A stretch of DNA of 64,000 bases from Sorex araneus (GCF_027595985.1 NC_073313.1:87595596-87659595), one strand, 5' to 3'; numbered from the stretch's first letter, positions 33,501-46,883 are shown. Program-made: numbers and translations. The notes: a model not told the origin generated them from the sequence alone.

Positions 33501-35449
33501 GTGACCAAACATAAAAAACTATCCTTCGGGCCAACATGGTAGGCTGAATGGAAGAGAAAGAGCAGAATGCCTTATGTGATCTAGAATATCCCGAGGTCCA
33601 ACATAATTGCTCAGATCTAGGACCACTCCTGCCATTTACTAGAATATATCAATGTTCAGTGACATTTTCCCATGCCAGGATTCAGATACGTTCTTCCCAG
33701 ATTGGGTATCTCTACCTTTGCTACTCTAAGTCAATTGCTGAGACATACAGACACATTTTTGTGTCACTTTTGGTGCCACTGAAGTCAGCAAATATAGGAT
33801 AACCTTATTGCCCTTGTTGTCTTGCTATTGCTTATTTTAAATTGTCACCTGTTCTGAATACATTAGCATATCTGAGGCAGACAAACCACTTCCATCACTT
33901 CCCTGCCTCCAAGTGAAACCTCTCCGGGGTCATCACTGAAGTTCTTAAGCAATAATTGACCTGAAATTCAAATGCTTGAAACCAGATTCAAATTATAATT
34001 TTTCTACAGGACACCAGAAAATCTGGGGTGGGATTTGTTGCTGAATTGTCACTCAATAGATTTAGATCTTTTGTTGCTTTTCAACTGCATGGCTTATGGC
34101 AAGGATTGACAGTGACTTGATTTTAATCAAGTGTCCGTGCTGTGTCACTGGACTTTGGCCAAAATCACCTTTGTCCGTCTTGATAAATGAATGCCATTGA
34201 CTTGATTCCTCATTTAAAATTTGTTTTTATTCATTTGTGAATTCTTCATTATTTAATTGGAAGTCAAGTAAGAACTGGCAGAAGGGACCCATGATTGCTT
34301 TTCTCACAGAATGAGAGAAAAGTTTTCTTTTCTTCAAGCGTTCCATTCCTGGAGACTGCCTTTGTGAGTCCATTACTCTCTTTCCCTTCTTCTGTTAGTC
34401 TGCATAGATTTCTTTCTCTCATTGTCTTTGTCTCTCTCATGGACACGCATCTACCTTAGATTGCGTTTATACTAAACTAATTTAAACAGCCCTTCTCTCA
34501 AACATTTGAGTAACTCATTCTGACCATCTACATTAGAGAAGGAAGATATGGTAAATACACCCACCACCAGGAATCCATCTCTTTTTGAGACTACACGATA
34601 TCTTTATGTCTTGTCATTGTCACCCTCCTTTCCCCAGCATCTCTGCCTCTCTCTAGGTCTATAGCCTTAATGTATAGCCTGCTGATTTTATTTCTTGGAA
34701 CTCCATACTGTGAAATGCATTCTGATTTTGCTGTTATTTTACTTTGCTGTGATCCTTTGTGGAGTCTTTTCTTCCTCAGGGAACTTTTGGAAAAATTTAG
34801 CTATCATTTAAAACCATTCCCTTTTTGGATTTTTTTTTGAGTGGGAGAATTCTGTGGCTACAGATCATCTTTGCAGAAGATCACACTGTTGTTCAATTGC
34901 TTGCAGCAGGGTCAGTTGCAGATATTTTTGCTAGAGGAAGAAACCATGTGTTATAAAACTTGTCAGCAAGAGCTGCAGAAGGTGTAGGCAGGCAACTGAC
35001 AACTCTCTATCATATTTTATTCTTGTCCCTTGGTACAGGAATCTTTCTCCTCTAATTTCTACCAAAGCTGTAACTGTGGAAGACAATCCACTAGGTGTTC
35101 CTCAACTACCAATACCTGCTGGTCCCCCACTTTGTGGGGGAAGACAAGTTACTTTCATCTAGAAAGTAGTAAAGTAATATGCAAAGATCATATTTAAAGC
35201 TACTTGTCAGATTCAATGCCTATAGCCCTTAGGTGTCTCAAATCTCAATACCTGAGCCTGTATGTGGTTGCTGGTTCAGAGAATATATAAGGCATCTATT
35301 TAGGGATTATGTATTATATTATAGACCCTGTAGGCCTAAATATAGTGCAGCAAAATGACTTGCTTGGTGATGAAATTTGACCAACTGGAGACTCTGCCTC
35401 TAGGAAGATTGTCCCTGAGGTATTCAAAAGGCCTCGATTCTATTTTTTT
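33501..35449. other. Intergenic, apparently single-copy, no gene
   Basis: Nearly 2 kb without SINE or L1 signatures. The frame 33548-33802 (84 codons) is unrecognised. A T-rich tract lies at 34822-34836. Confidence 0.45.
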
Positions 35450-37895
35450 CTCTTACTTTTATTGGGACACTGTAGCAATACTGATATTGATAGGAATTCA
35501 TGCATACAGTGTTCTAATACCATGCCCACTACCAAAGTGTCCACTTCCCTTCACCAACGTCCCAGTGATACCTCCCATATTCTACCACTCAGAAAAACTC
35601 AGTTCTGTAGGCCAACTCTCGAGTTCTGTTGCTTTTGGCCATCTGCTGTTCCCTTAATGTTTATTTAAATACCACATATGAGAGGTCATACTATATCTGT
35701 ACCAATCCTTCTGACTTCACCCTGCATGATACCTTTTATACCTTATGTTTTCATCTACATAGCAGCAAAATTGCTTGAATTCATCTTATTAAGGGCTCAC
35801 TAGTATTCCAGTGTATACACACACATATATCACAGTCGTCGCTTCTTGGACTACTGGGATGTTTCCATACCTTTAATCTTTTCTGTGCTGGGGGTACAGA
35901 TACCCCAAACTGGAATTGCTGGGTTATAAGGGTAGATTGATTTTAAGTATACTGAGAACACTTCATACTGTTTTCCATAGGGATTGAACCATAGTACATT
36001 TCTACCAGCAGTGGATGAGATTTTCTTTTTCACCATACCTCTTCCAAGACAGGTTGTTCCCATTATTTATTTTTTTATTAGTGAATCACCATGAGGTAGT
36101 TACATACTTATAAACTTTCATGCTTGCATTTCAGTCATACAATGATTGAGTACCCATCCCTTCACCAGTGTCCATTCTCCACCACCAATGATCTCGGTAT
36201 CCCTTCCACCATCCTCACCCCATCCTCCCCTAACCACCCTGCCTCTGTGGCAGAGCATTCCCTTTTATTCTCTTTCCTTTTGGGTTGTTGTGGTTTGCAA
36301 TAGAGGCATTGAGTGGCCATTGTGTTTGATCTATCATCTACATATGGCACACATCTCCCAGCCCAAACGGGTCCTCCAAACCCCTTTACTTTGTGTTCCC
36401 TTCTCTTTCTGAGCTGTCTTTTTCCCCAGCATTTGAGGCCGACTTCCATGCCATGGAGTAAACCTCCTGGTCCTTATCTCTACTATTCTTGGGTGTTAGT
36501 CTCCAGTTCTGATAGTTTATATTCCACAGATGAATGCAATCTTTCTATGTCTGTCCCTTTCTTTCTGACTCATTTCATTTAACATGTTACTTTCCATGTT
36601 GATCCACTTATATGCCAATTTCATGACTTCATCTTTTCTAACAGCTGCATAGTATTCCATTGTGTAGGTGTACCAGAGTTTACTTGTCATTTGCTCTTGT
36701 TTCCAGATTTTGGCTATTGTAAACAGTGCAGCAATGAACGTACAAGTGCAGATGTCATTTCCACTATACTTTTTTGCCTCTCCGGGATATATTCCCAGAA
36801 GTGCTGTTGCTTGGTCAAATGAATTCCCATTATTTTTAATATATACTATTTGCACTGATATGAGATGGTATCTAATTGGTACCTTGAATTGGATTTCCCT
36901 AATAATAAGTGATGGTGAGCATTTTTTAATGTACCTGTTGGCCATCTTTTGGTCTTCCTTGGAGTAGTCCCTGTTTATGTTTTGTCCCCATTTTTTGATA
37001 TTGATTGTGTGTTTTTGTTGTGGATCTTTGTGAGTACTTTATGTTTCCTAGATATCTATCAACTCTTCATTTGATGTATTGACTGCAAATATTTTTCCCA
37101 TTCAGTTAGCTTTCTTTTAATTTTAGAGCGTGTTTCTTTTACCATGTAGAAAATCTTTAATTTAATATAGTCTCATTTGTTCATCTTTATTCTGTCGCCT
37201 TTGCCAGGGGATTTGTATCTTTGCGAACACTTTTGAGGTCCAGGTCTTGGAGTGTTCTGCCTATATTTTCTTAATGCATTTTATACATTTGGGTCTTATC
37301 TCAAGGTCTTTGATCTACTCTGAGTTGACTTTAGTGTAAGGTGTGAGATATGGATACAGTTTTAATTTTTTGCATGTGGTTATCCAGTTTGGCCATCACC
37401 ATTTGTTGAACAGGTTGCATTTACTCAATTTCATGTTTTCAGCACCTTTTCAACAAATTAGCTGACAATATATGTGGGGTTTAGTCCTTGGATATTCCAT
37501 TCTGATCCATTTGTCAGAGAGAGAGAGAGTATGTCTTTACTCCAATACCTTGCTGTTTAATCACTATGACTTTATAGTATACTTTAAGTTCAGTAATGAG
37601 ATATCCCCAGTTTCTTATTTCTCAGTATGGTTTTAATATTTGAGGTATTTTTATGATTCCATACAAACTTTACTGCGGACTGTTCTAAGTTCTTGAATAA
37701 TGTTGTCTGAATTTGTATGGGAATTACATTGAATCTATATAGGAGTTTACATATGATGGTCATTTTGACAATATTGATTCTTTGAAACCAAGAGCATGGA
37801 ACAATTTTCCATTTTTTTCGCGATCTTCTCTTTCTTTCTAAGTGTTTTGAATTTTTCATGGTATTTTTCACCTCTTTAGTCAAGTTAGAGAGTTC
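35450..37895 (-). mobile_element. Older L1 interrupted by a young L1
   Basis: Minus-strand L1 3' UTR and ORF2 from 35450 to 36068 and from 36836 to 37895 (ORF2 reverse-transcriptase C-terminal side, e.g. 'tggttatccagtttggccat', and a frame at 37590-37934). It differs from the young family in its 3' UTR ('cttcccttcaccaacgtccc'). Confidence 0.8.
36069..36823 (-). mobile_element. Young 5'-truncated L1 nested in L1, 12-bp TSD
   Basis: 755 bp, poly(T)-rich left end to ORF2 'ggatatattcccagaagtgc'. Perfect duplication ttcccattattt at 36057-36068 and 36824-36835. The reverse frame 36517-36945 shows the L1 ORF2 C-terminus almost uninterrupted. Confidence 0.92.
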
Positions 37896-38720
37896 TAAAT
37901 AAACATAAAAGTAAGCTGCCTTATGACCCAGCAATTTCTCCCTTGTGTATCTACCCTGGAGACAGAAAAATATTTATTCAAAAGAAAGTATGCACACTAC
38001 TGTTCATTGCAGCACTGAGTATGATAGCCAAGATTCGGAATCAGCCTAGATGTCCAACAACAAATCAGTAGATCATGAAGATGTGTTGCATGTACGCAAC
38101 GGAATACTTGATGAAGTCATGTAATTTGCTGCAACATGGATGGAACTGGAAGATACCAAGTTAAGTGAAGCAGGCCAAAAGAAAAAGGACAAACACAGAA
38201 TGATATCACTTATATGTTGTGTTTAGATTAACTGGATAAGGGAATGCAGTGGTTTACAGGGGAATGCCCAGATCACTCTTGGCCTCAGGGTATGAGGCGA
38301 GAAAAAGAAATGGAGTGAAAAAGAAGGAGAGGAGAGATAAATAAAAGCAATAGGGTCAGGGGTCAAGGAGACCTAGGTGCATTGGTGGTGTTAGGGAATC
38401 ATAGAGCTAAATATCCAAACCAGAGACAACACACTGAAATCGTGAGACCCAAACTTGTGTAACTCAATGTACAAGGTACTTTCAAGACAGCAGCCTGAGG
38501 CTGGGGGTGGGGGTGTAGGAGAGGTAATCTAGGAACACTGGTGAAAGGAATTGATACTGGTGTCTGGATTGGTGATGTAACATTGTAGTCAAAAATTCAA
38601 CTGTGAAGGAAATGCAAGCATGAAAGCTCATAAGTTTATAACTGTACCTCACGGTGATTAATAAAAAAAATTAAAAAATTCAACTGTGTATAGCTTTGTA
38701 ATTCATGGTACTTTAATAAG
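37896..38720 (+). mobile_element. Older L1 3' part, plus strand
   Basis: ORF2 end ('gcctagatgtccaacaacaa', 'gctgcaacatggatggaact') to the 3' terminus ('aattcatggtactttaataa'). Contains a 68-bp L1 micro-insertion at 38606-38673. Confidence 0.8.
38606..38673 (+). mobile_element. 68-bp L1 3'-end micro-insertion, 15-bp TSD
   Basis: Only the extreme L1 3' end ('gcatgaaagctcataagttt' through 'acctcacggtgattaataaa' and A-tail). Perfect duplication aaaaattcaactgtg at 38591-38605 and 38674-38688. Confidence 0.92.
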
Positions 38721-38734
38721 ATAAAAATTTAAAA

Positions 38735-40842
38735 ATTATTTTTATTTTTAATTATTTTATTTTATTAAAGAACAGTGATTTATAAAGTTGATAGCTGAGT
38801 TTTATTTATTTTTATTTTTTTAAATTTTATTGAATCACCGTGAGATAGTTACAAGCTTTCATGTTTGGGTTACAATCTCACAATGATCAAACACCCATCC
38901 CTCCACCAGTGCATATTCCCCACCACCAATATCCTGGGTATACCCCCCTTTCCCACCCTCCTCCTGTCTCTAAGGCAGACAATATTCCCCATACTCTCTA
39001 TCTATGTTTGGGCATTATAGCTTGATAGCTGAGTTTTAGTCATCTAATATTTCAATAACAATCCCACTTCTAGTGTCAACTTCCCTTTACCAGTGTTCCT
39101 ATATTTCATCCACCCATTCCCAGCCCTCTGCCTTATCCCCAGACGACAGGCTCATTTCGAAGATCCAGTGGTTGCAGCTTAGATCTCCTGTTTTTAGTGT
39201 TGTTGAGTTCGTATTTTGGATATATGGTTATACCATTCACCCATATCACCAGGATAACTGAAGAACTGACCCCCTATTCACCCGTTACTTCCTGTTCTCT
39301 TATTCTCCCTCCTTGGTTTCTTTCCTTTTCTGTTATTCTCCTCTCTAAAAATTGGGGGTCAAGAGTTATCTAGTAATTTCCCCCTTTACTCCAATATATT
39401 TTGCTATCCAGTATCTTATATACCACACTTTCATGATCAATTCATCTGTCATTGGACACCTAGGTTGATTCCTTATCTTAGCTATTTTACTGAGTGCAAC
39501 AATGAATAATTGTATGTGTTTGTCCTTCTAAATGAATGTTTTTATGTTATGGGGTAGGTAACCAAAAGTGGAATTTCTGGGTCATATGACATTTCAATTC
39601 TAAGTTTACAGAGAACTCTCCACAATGTTTTCTACAGGGGTTTTATTCCCACCCTCTGTGGATGAGAGTTCCTTTATCATCACACCACAGCCAACACTGT
39701 TTGTTCCTACTATTTTTGATATGTGCCATTCTCACTGGAGTGAGATGGTATCTCATGTCTTGACTTGGATTTCTCCAATAATAAGTGATGATGAGCATTT
39801 CTTCATGTGCCTTCTGGCCGTCCTCTTGTCGTCTTCTAAGAGGTGTCTATTCATTTCCTCTCCACGTTTATTTTAGGGTTTTTGAATTTTTTTTGTTGAT
39901 CTTTGTGAATACTTTATATATCCTGGATACCACTTTTCCAGATTTTGACTATTGTGAATAGTGCTGCAATAAACATACAAGCACAAGTATCTTTTAGAAA
40001 TAGTGCTTTGGGGTCTTTGGGGTAGGTGCCGAGAATTGGAGTTGCTAGGTTACATGGATGTTTAATTCTTAGTTTTCTTGAGAAGTATATTTTCCAAAGA
40101 TGCTGAACCAGTTGATAATACCATCAGTTTTCCAAAGAGACTGAACTAATTAATATTACCACCAATGTGGGTTTCTTTTTCCCGCATCCACACTAACACT
40201 GGTTGTTTTTGTTCATTTTTATGTGTGCCACTCTGATGTGAGGTGATACTTCACTTTTTTAATTCTAAAAGGATTTTTCTTGATCTCAAGGCAGGATTTT
40301 TCCATTTCTTGGGAAAAGTGATAATGTGCTAGATAAGTGGTATTTTCTTTTTATTATGTTATTTATTTATTCATACTTAATTTCCAAGTGCTTGAATTTT
40401 TCCCCCATTTCTCTTTGCCATTAATTTCCATTTACAAAACACCGTGATCTGAGAGGATAGTTGATTTGATGTTTATCTTCTTGATTTTTATGAAAATATG
40501 TTTTGTGACCCAGCATGTGGTCTATATTGGAGAAAAGTCCTATGTGTACTGGAGATTATGTATGCAATGTTTTGGATATTAAAGACCCTACATAATGTCA
40601 GTTAGGCTCATTTTTTTCAAACCTGTTTCCTTATGGCCAGTGTTTTGTGGTTGAGTTTTTGTCAAGTTGATATATCAAGCAGCAATAAAGAAACAGCAAA
40701 GTCTTCTACTGTTGTGTTGCAGTTAATGTATTCCTTCATGTCTATTAGTAGTAGCTTTAAAAATATTGATGGTCTATTATTGATGCACATATGTTTACGG
40801 GAGAGAGTTCTTCTCAATGCATTGATACCTTAATCTTTAAGA
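38735..40842 (-). mobile_element. Older L1 fragments, minus strand, interrupted
   Basis: Old-subfamily L1 3' UTR and ORF2, split by a short L1 at 38805-39021. Around 39935 the ORF2 C-terminal region restarts ('ccagattttgactattgtga'), so at least two minus-strand fragments abut. 40336-40842 is further ORF2 ('acccagcatgtggtctatat'). Confidence 0.75.
38805..39021 (-). mobile_element. Truncated L1 3' end nested in L1, 17-bp TSD
   Basis: 217 bp of L1 3' end. Perfect duplication ttgatagctgagtttta at 38788-38804 and 39022-39038. Close sister of the 13877-14115 copy. Confidence 0.93.
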
Positions 40843-40849
40843 AATGATA

Positions 40850-40905
40850 AGTAACCCCTGTGCATCGCCGAGTGTGACCAAAAAGGAAGAAAAAGAAAAA
40901 AAGAA
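40850..40905 (+). repeat. A-tailed SINE 3' end only
   Basis: 'aagtaacccctgtgcatcgc' and 'cgagtgtgacc' followed by an A-rich tail; the head and body are absent. Confidence 0.75.
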
Positions 40906-40909
40906 AAGA

Positions 40910-41908
40910 TAATCCCTAAAAATATTTATTTGCATTTACACATCAGATAAAGGTTTTTATATCCGGGATATAGACAGTACTCTCAAAGATCAACTAAAAA
41001 ACTTCAAAACCCTATCAACAAATGGGGAGAGAAAATAAATAGACACTTCTCAGAGGAAGACAAGCAAATGGCCAGTAGGCACATGAAAAAACGTTCAGCA
41101 TCACTTATAATCAGAGAAATCCAAAATAACGAGATACCATCTCACACCAGTTAGAATGGCACGCATGAAAATAGTAGGAATGATCTTTGTTTGTGGGGAT
41201 ATGGTTAAAAACGAAAAGTTATCCACTGTTGGTGAGAATGTTGTCTGATATAACCCCTGTGGAAAACAGTATGGAGAGTTCTCTGTAAACTTAGAATTAA
41301 ACTGCCATATGACCCAGCCATATGACCCACTTTTGATCATCTATGCCCAGAGTATAAAACACTCTCAAAAGGACATATGTACACCATTATTTATTGTTGC
41401 ACTCAGTATAATAGCTAAGATATGGAATCAATCTAGGTGTCCAATAATAGATGAGTGGATTATCAAGATTTGGTATGTATATACACTGAAATACTATGCA
41501 GCTGCAAGGAATGATGAAATTATGCAATTTGCTGCAATGTGGTTAGAACTGGAAGATGTCATGTTGAGCAAAGTAAGCGAGGAAAGTAAAGATAAAACAC
41601 AGGATGTAGAATATAGAATATCTGTAGAAGATAGAATGCTTGATCAGGAAAAATGTATTGTAGTAAAAGGGGGAATGCTTGACCCCAGTGTTTAGAGAGG
41701 AGACAGATGGAGAAGGAAATAAATTAAGTGGTGGAGGAAAAGGGAAAGCAAATGAGAAGTAATGGGTTCACAGGCATTAGGGCTTCAGTTATACAGGCGA
41801 TATGAGTGAGGGATATAGCCATATATTCAAAACACCGATTCAACAGAACTGAACATTTGAGGTGTAAGTGGCAAATACTGGCAATTTGTAATGTACCTGT
41901 CAACCTGA

Positions 41909-41940
<32 letters not shown>

Positions 41941-42105
41941 GTGGGGGTTGGGGGCAGTGTGGAGTGAGAGTTGAGATGAGAAGGGAATCTGGAAACACTG
42001 GTGGAAGGAAGCTGACACTGATGGAGGGATTGGTGTCTGTATGCCTAAAACCCAACTCTCAGTAACTTTGTAAATCATGGCTCTTTTATTTCAAAAAACG
42101 GGGGA
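40910..42105 (+). mobile_element. L1 ORF2/3' end, plus strand, nested in minus-strand L1
   Basis: ORF2 sequence ('agataaaggtttttatatcc', 'aacaaatggggagagaa') running to the 3' end ('actttgtaaatcatggctct'). The frame 41309-41695 is a readable L1 ORF2 C-terminus with ICTPLFIVALSIIAKIW. The host minus-strand L1 resumes at 42106. Confidence 0.82.
41909..41940. repeat. (GT)n microsatellite in L1 3' UTR
   Basis: About 15 pure GT units directly before a G-rich run ('ggtgggggttgggggc'). Confidence 0.95.
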
Positions 42106-42850
42106 AAAAGGAAATGACCATCTCTGTTTCTTTTTAAACTTGAAGCCTATGTTGTCTGACATAAGTTTGACCAACCCAGCCTTTCAACAGAATTTTTTGC
42201 CTGTAAAGTTGTTTTCCAGCCTTTGACTCTGAGCTAGTGTTTGCGCTGACTATTCAGATGGGTCTCTTGCAGGCAGAAGAAAGTTGGGTTTAGTTTTCTG
42301 AGCTTATCCTGCCACCATGTGTCTCTTGGTTGGTGAGTTCAGGTCACTGATGGTAAGTGAGATTTAGATGAAGGAATTTATTGCCATCATTTTGTAGAAG
42401 TTATGCATGCTTGTGAAGCTTGTTTTATTTGACAAAGAAGTGCTTTGATGTTTCCTGTAAAACTGGTTTCCAGGCTAGGAAATCCCTAAGCTGTTGATTG
42501 TTCATCAAGCTTTGCATCATGCCTTTAAATCTGAATAATCTAACTATATTCTTGGTGAGGTGTTTATTTCTTGTTTTTTAAAATTTGTATTCTACCATTC
42601 TCTTCTGGCCTGTAGAGTCTCATTTGATATATCTACTGTGAATCTTATGGGATTCCTTTTGTGTATATATTTCTTCTTTGATCTTGCTGTTTTCAATATT
42701 CTCTCTTTGGCTTTTGTCACTCTGATTACAGCGTGTCTTGAAGATATTATCTTTGGGTCTATTTTCAATGGAACCCTTTGGAACTTTTGGATATAGGTGC
42801 ATGCACTCCTCAACTCTGTGAAATTCTTACCTGTTAGCTCACAGGAGTCC
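42106..42850 (-). mobile_element. Continuation of the minus-strand L1 ORF2
   Basis: 'tgggtctcttgcaggcagaa' and 'tcttctggcctgtagagtct' are L1 ORF2 signatures in reverse. In L1 order this follows 40336-40842, so the plus-strand L1 split one element. Confidence 0.72.
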
Positions 42851-42907
42851 ATTTCTTGGACATGAGAAGGGTCACAAGTGGAAAAAGCTTAAAGAAGCCC
42901 TGTTCTA

Positions 42908-43070
42908 GGGGCTGGAACAATAGTACAGTGGGTAGTGTATTTGCCTTGCATCCGGATAACCCGGGTTCAATCCACGGCATCCCATATGGTTCCCTGAGTG
43001 CAGAACCAGGAGTAACCCTTGAGCATCGCTGGTTGTGACCCAAAAAGCAAAAAAAAAAAAAAGGGAGACT
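42908..43070 (+). repeat. A-tailed SINE with 10-bp TSD
   Basis: 'ggggctggaacaatagtaca', 'cccgggttcaatccacgg' and A-tail at 43047-43062. Duplication ccctgttcta at 42898-42907 and 43071-43080. Shorter body: the 'gcactgccagg.gtaattcc' segment is deleted. Confidence 0.88.
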
Positions 43071-43376
43071 CCCTGTTCTAAGGGCAAGAAGTAATACTGG
43101 GCACAACGAGCTTTAAGGTGCTTGCTGTTAAACTTGAGCTTGCATCAGAATCACCAAGAAAATATATTCAAATTCAAACTGAAGAGCTCTGCCCTCAGAG
43201 ATGTTTCAATAGGAATTAGCATTCTAACAAGTTCCCAGTTGGTGCTGATGCTGCTGATCCAAGAATCACTTTGAAGACTTGTTCTACAACTGAGGTTTTT
43301 ATACTTTCTGAGAACTGAGATCTTTTAAAATTCCTAATGTTTTCTAATGCTTTTCTAATATTTCTAATTACAAAGT

Positions 43377-43633
43377 GATTAGATAGCAAGCAAGTAGTGC
43401 ATTTGCCTTGCATGCGGCCGACCCGGGTTTGATTCCTCCGCCCCTCTCCGAGAGCCTGGCAAGCTACTGAGAGTATCTCGTCCGCACAGCAGAGCCTGGC
43501 AAGCTCCCCATTGTGTATTCGATATAAAAAAAAAAACAGTAACAACAAGTCTCACAATGGAAACGTTACTGGTGCCCGCTCGAGCAAATCAATGAGCAAT
43601 GGGATGACAGTGACAGTGATACAGTGATACAGG
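43377..43633 (+). repeat. Type-B SINE
   Basis: Diverged head, then 'gcggccgacccgggtttgat', 'gagagcctggcaagctactg', 'agtctcacaatgg', 'gcccgctcgagcaaatcaat' and a tail of CAGTGATA repeats. An internal A-run at 43527-43537 is private to this copy. Confidence 0.88.
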
Positions 43634-46600
43634 TCATTAGAGAATGCTACCAGCTTTGAGAACCACTGTGCTATGGTTCCAGCTTGGATTAGACCATTGG
43701 AACTCAAGTATAAGTGGGGTCTTGTTCTTAGTTTCAATTCAGGGGAAATTCTCTAGGATGTTGTTCAGTTGTCTTTGTGGAAATCCCTAGATATACAACT
43801 TAAAACAGGCCACCTTCTTATGTTTTCTTTTTCCGATCACCTGAATGCCACTCTTTCTAGTGCCGATTGTATCTAACTCTAGCCTACCTGGTCTTCTGTG
43901 TATTTGCTTCCACCTCTCCCACTATGACTTCCTGTTAGGGATAACTGCTACTTGCATCAGTCTTTTTGTTTCCCTAACTAAAATTCGTTAGACTGGGAAT
44001 CTGTTTGACTGCCATGTTATCTTTTTGTGTTAGACCATGTCAAGTGCTGTTAGCTGGCCTATGGATTTTCAGTCATTGGGTTGTAGATCCATACTGAGTT
44101 CTGTTAGCAGGGTTCAGTGAAGGGCTGAATAACTTGGTGTTTCATATAGTTTCCTAGGCAGTCGGGCCAATGGGCAAGGCTGTATGAAGGGCCTGGGAAC
44201 CTGGTAGCCAGTGATGTATATTTTGAGTTACATTAACAGTTTTCATTTTCAAATGGTACCTGCAATATTGGTTATTTGTAACCTTATGATAATATCACTT
44301 GTAATACTTGTAATTAAAATACCCCAGAGCCCCCAAATCCCTTGCTACCCTGCACTAAAGAGTTTGTCTGTGATATATTTAAGACCAGGGCTTTTGCTCC
44401 AGGCTAGATTGGTTCCATACTGATTGACTGATGTCTTAACCAAACTGAGTATTAAGTAATTTGAATATCCTTTCTGTAACTTGCATGGAAATAGAATCCA
44501 AAACCTATATTATAAGGCATATGTACAATATTTTCAATTTGTGCTTGCATTAGGGTAGTTGTAAATTACATATCTATAGTTTGGTTGAGCTCCTTTAAAA
44601 TAATTTCAACATGTCATTCTATAAGTTTCACATTTTATTTTAACATTCACAATTTATTTCTGTAAAAAGGGAAAAAGTCTTGCCTTTCAGATGCATTTTA
44701 AAAGTGATAATCTTTCCTTAGGTTCACTATTGCCAGAAAAATCGATTTTGGTTACAAATCAGAATGATTTTATTGCCTATAGGTTAGTATTACAATTCAG
44801 TGAAACTGACCTAAGGAAAAATATCCCCAGTCTTTACACAGAAGAAATGACTTTATCGCAGAAACAACATTTATTAGGATCTCCTACAGGGTTATAATGG
44901 AAAACAACCCCAAAGCAAACATTGTTGAATGTTTTCTTTCTCAGTAGGGATTTGGCATGATGTATCATGTCTGGCCATAATGCAATGCAATGGCAGATTC
45001 AAGGATTGAATAAACAACAGGATCCCAAGATGAACATATGTTCATAGAACATGTGAGGTCTTGAAATAAACTAGCATCCATCAATGGATAGTAAAATGTG
45101 TAGAATGTGAAGTATTGCCTTGAACAGTCACAGGGCCAAATTATATTTGGCATATTCTTCCAGCAGTTAAAGTGTATTTGCTGAGAGGAACTGCATTATG
45201 TAGTTCACATTTAAAGAATATGGACTTTAAAAAAATGCAAGGGGAGCCAGGGGCATTATTCAAGAATCGTCTCTTTGCTAACCCCTTCAATGTATAAAGT
45301 AATAAAAATGTCCCACTCAGACTTATTAAAATGTGAAACATGACTCTAAAGCAACATGAATACTTGTGACTACTTGTTGTCTGTGACTTGTGGAATGAGG
45401 GTCATTACTTCAGAGTCATAAACAGTGGTTATTTCTCTTTGGGGAAGTGAAGTAGTCTAGTGAATAGACATTAGACTAGATAGATATCAGGAAACTTATA
45501 TCCAACCACCCACACACTCCCTCTGGCTTTAGATATGAGAGATAGACATAGTATGGGGGAAAGACCACTTGTTTGAGAAATCAGACTCATCCCATGTTTA
45601 ACTTCACTTATTAGCTTGGTAAACAACATATTATCTAATGTTACTTAGCACTCACTTGCCTATTTTAATGTGTGGCATAGGGTTTTATACTCAGAAATAA
45701 CTTGCAGTTAATAAATATCAGTGTAGATAGAGCAGTTATTCAGATAGGTTTTGTTATGACTTGGTCAGTGTCTACTATGATTGGTGGATGTCCATGCTGT
45801 ATCATACCTAATAAGACTTAAATGAGAGAATGATTTGGAACATGAAATGAGACAATATATGTGAAGTTCAGAAGTTTCTACTCACGAAATACTAGTTTTA
45901 TTCTTTGTTTCTACAACTAAACATTTTTTCAAACTAAGATGAGATAAAGATACCTGACATTTGATTTCACAGTGATGTTTAGATGTTAAGGAAACCATTT
46001 ATATATTTATTCAGGGACCATGAAACAAACAAATCACTACTCTATGCCAGACATTGGGAGATGCTGTAAGTAAATGAGATCAACACTTTGTAGTCCCATC
46101 CCTTGTGGATTTCATAGTCAATTAGGAGCAATATAGATGCTGTTCTCTATGTAGTTCACTGAATTCACTTCAAATGAATATAAAGGTTGTTACGAACCTA
46201 TAAAATGCTTTTGCATAAATTTGATATTGAGTTTTCCTTTAGTTAGATACAACTTGGCTCCAGCAGCTGAGCTTAAGCTGAATTTCAGCTCCCACTGTCT
46301 CCACCATCTGGGTTCCTTTGTCCATTGCACAACGTGAACAATTACACTTAGCAACCCTGAGAACTGTTGTAAAAGAGGTATAAACCAAATGCCATCGGTG
46401 TATGGTGGTACCAGGGATTGGATTTTTCAGGTGAGTGGCATTTATCCAAATTATAAAGGATGAAGGAAACATTAGGTCATGTGCAAAAGAAACAAAGGTA
46501 TCAAAGAGTTGGGAGGTTAGAGTAAGAGTAAATGTACCTATGAGATAATGTATTGGAACTCTTTATTTTGAGAAAAAGGACACCAGTATAAAGTATATTT

Positions 46601-46831
46601 GCAATATCTGAAGTAGACAGTTTATTATCATTACAGCCGAATATTTAAAGTACCTTATATGAAAGTTGATGTTTCTTCATTGCTTTTTAGGTCATGAGGA
46701 CACATTGTAGTTTAAGTTTAATTATTTGAAGTCATCTTGTCCTTTCCAACAACCTTGTGGTAAGACAGGGATCAGTGATCAGAGGAGGCTAGACGACTCA
46801 GTGATATATTAATTTTTAGAAAGAATGGGGA
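43634..46831. other. Intergenic, 3.2 kb without a recognised gene or young repeat
   Basis: The longest element-poor block in the window. Frames such as 44211-44423 and 44691-44897 are short and unrecognised. A candidate for conserved non-coding sequence, which only comparison with other mammals could show. Confidence 0.5.
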
Positions 46832-46875
46832 TCGCCGGGTGTGACCCAAAAAGCAAAAAAGAAATTTTAAAAAAT
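46832..46875 (+). repeat. 44-bp SINE 3'-end micro-insertion, 8-bp TSD
   Basis: Only 'tcgccgggtgtgacccaaaa' and an A-rich tail of the A-tailed SINE. Duplication aatgggga at 46824-46831 and 46876-46883. Confidence 0.8.
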
Positions 46876-46883
46876 AATGGGGA

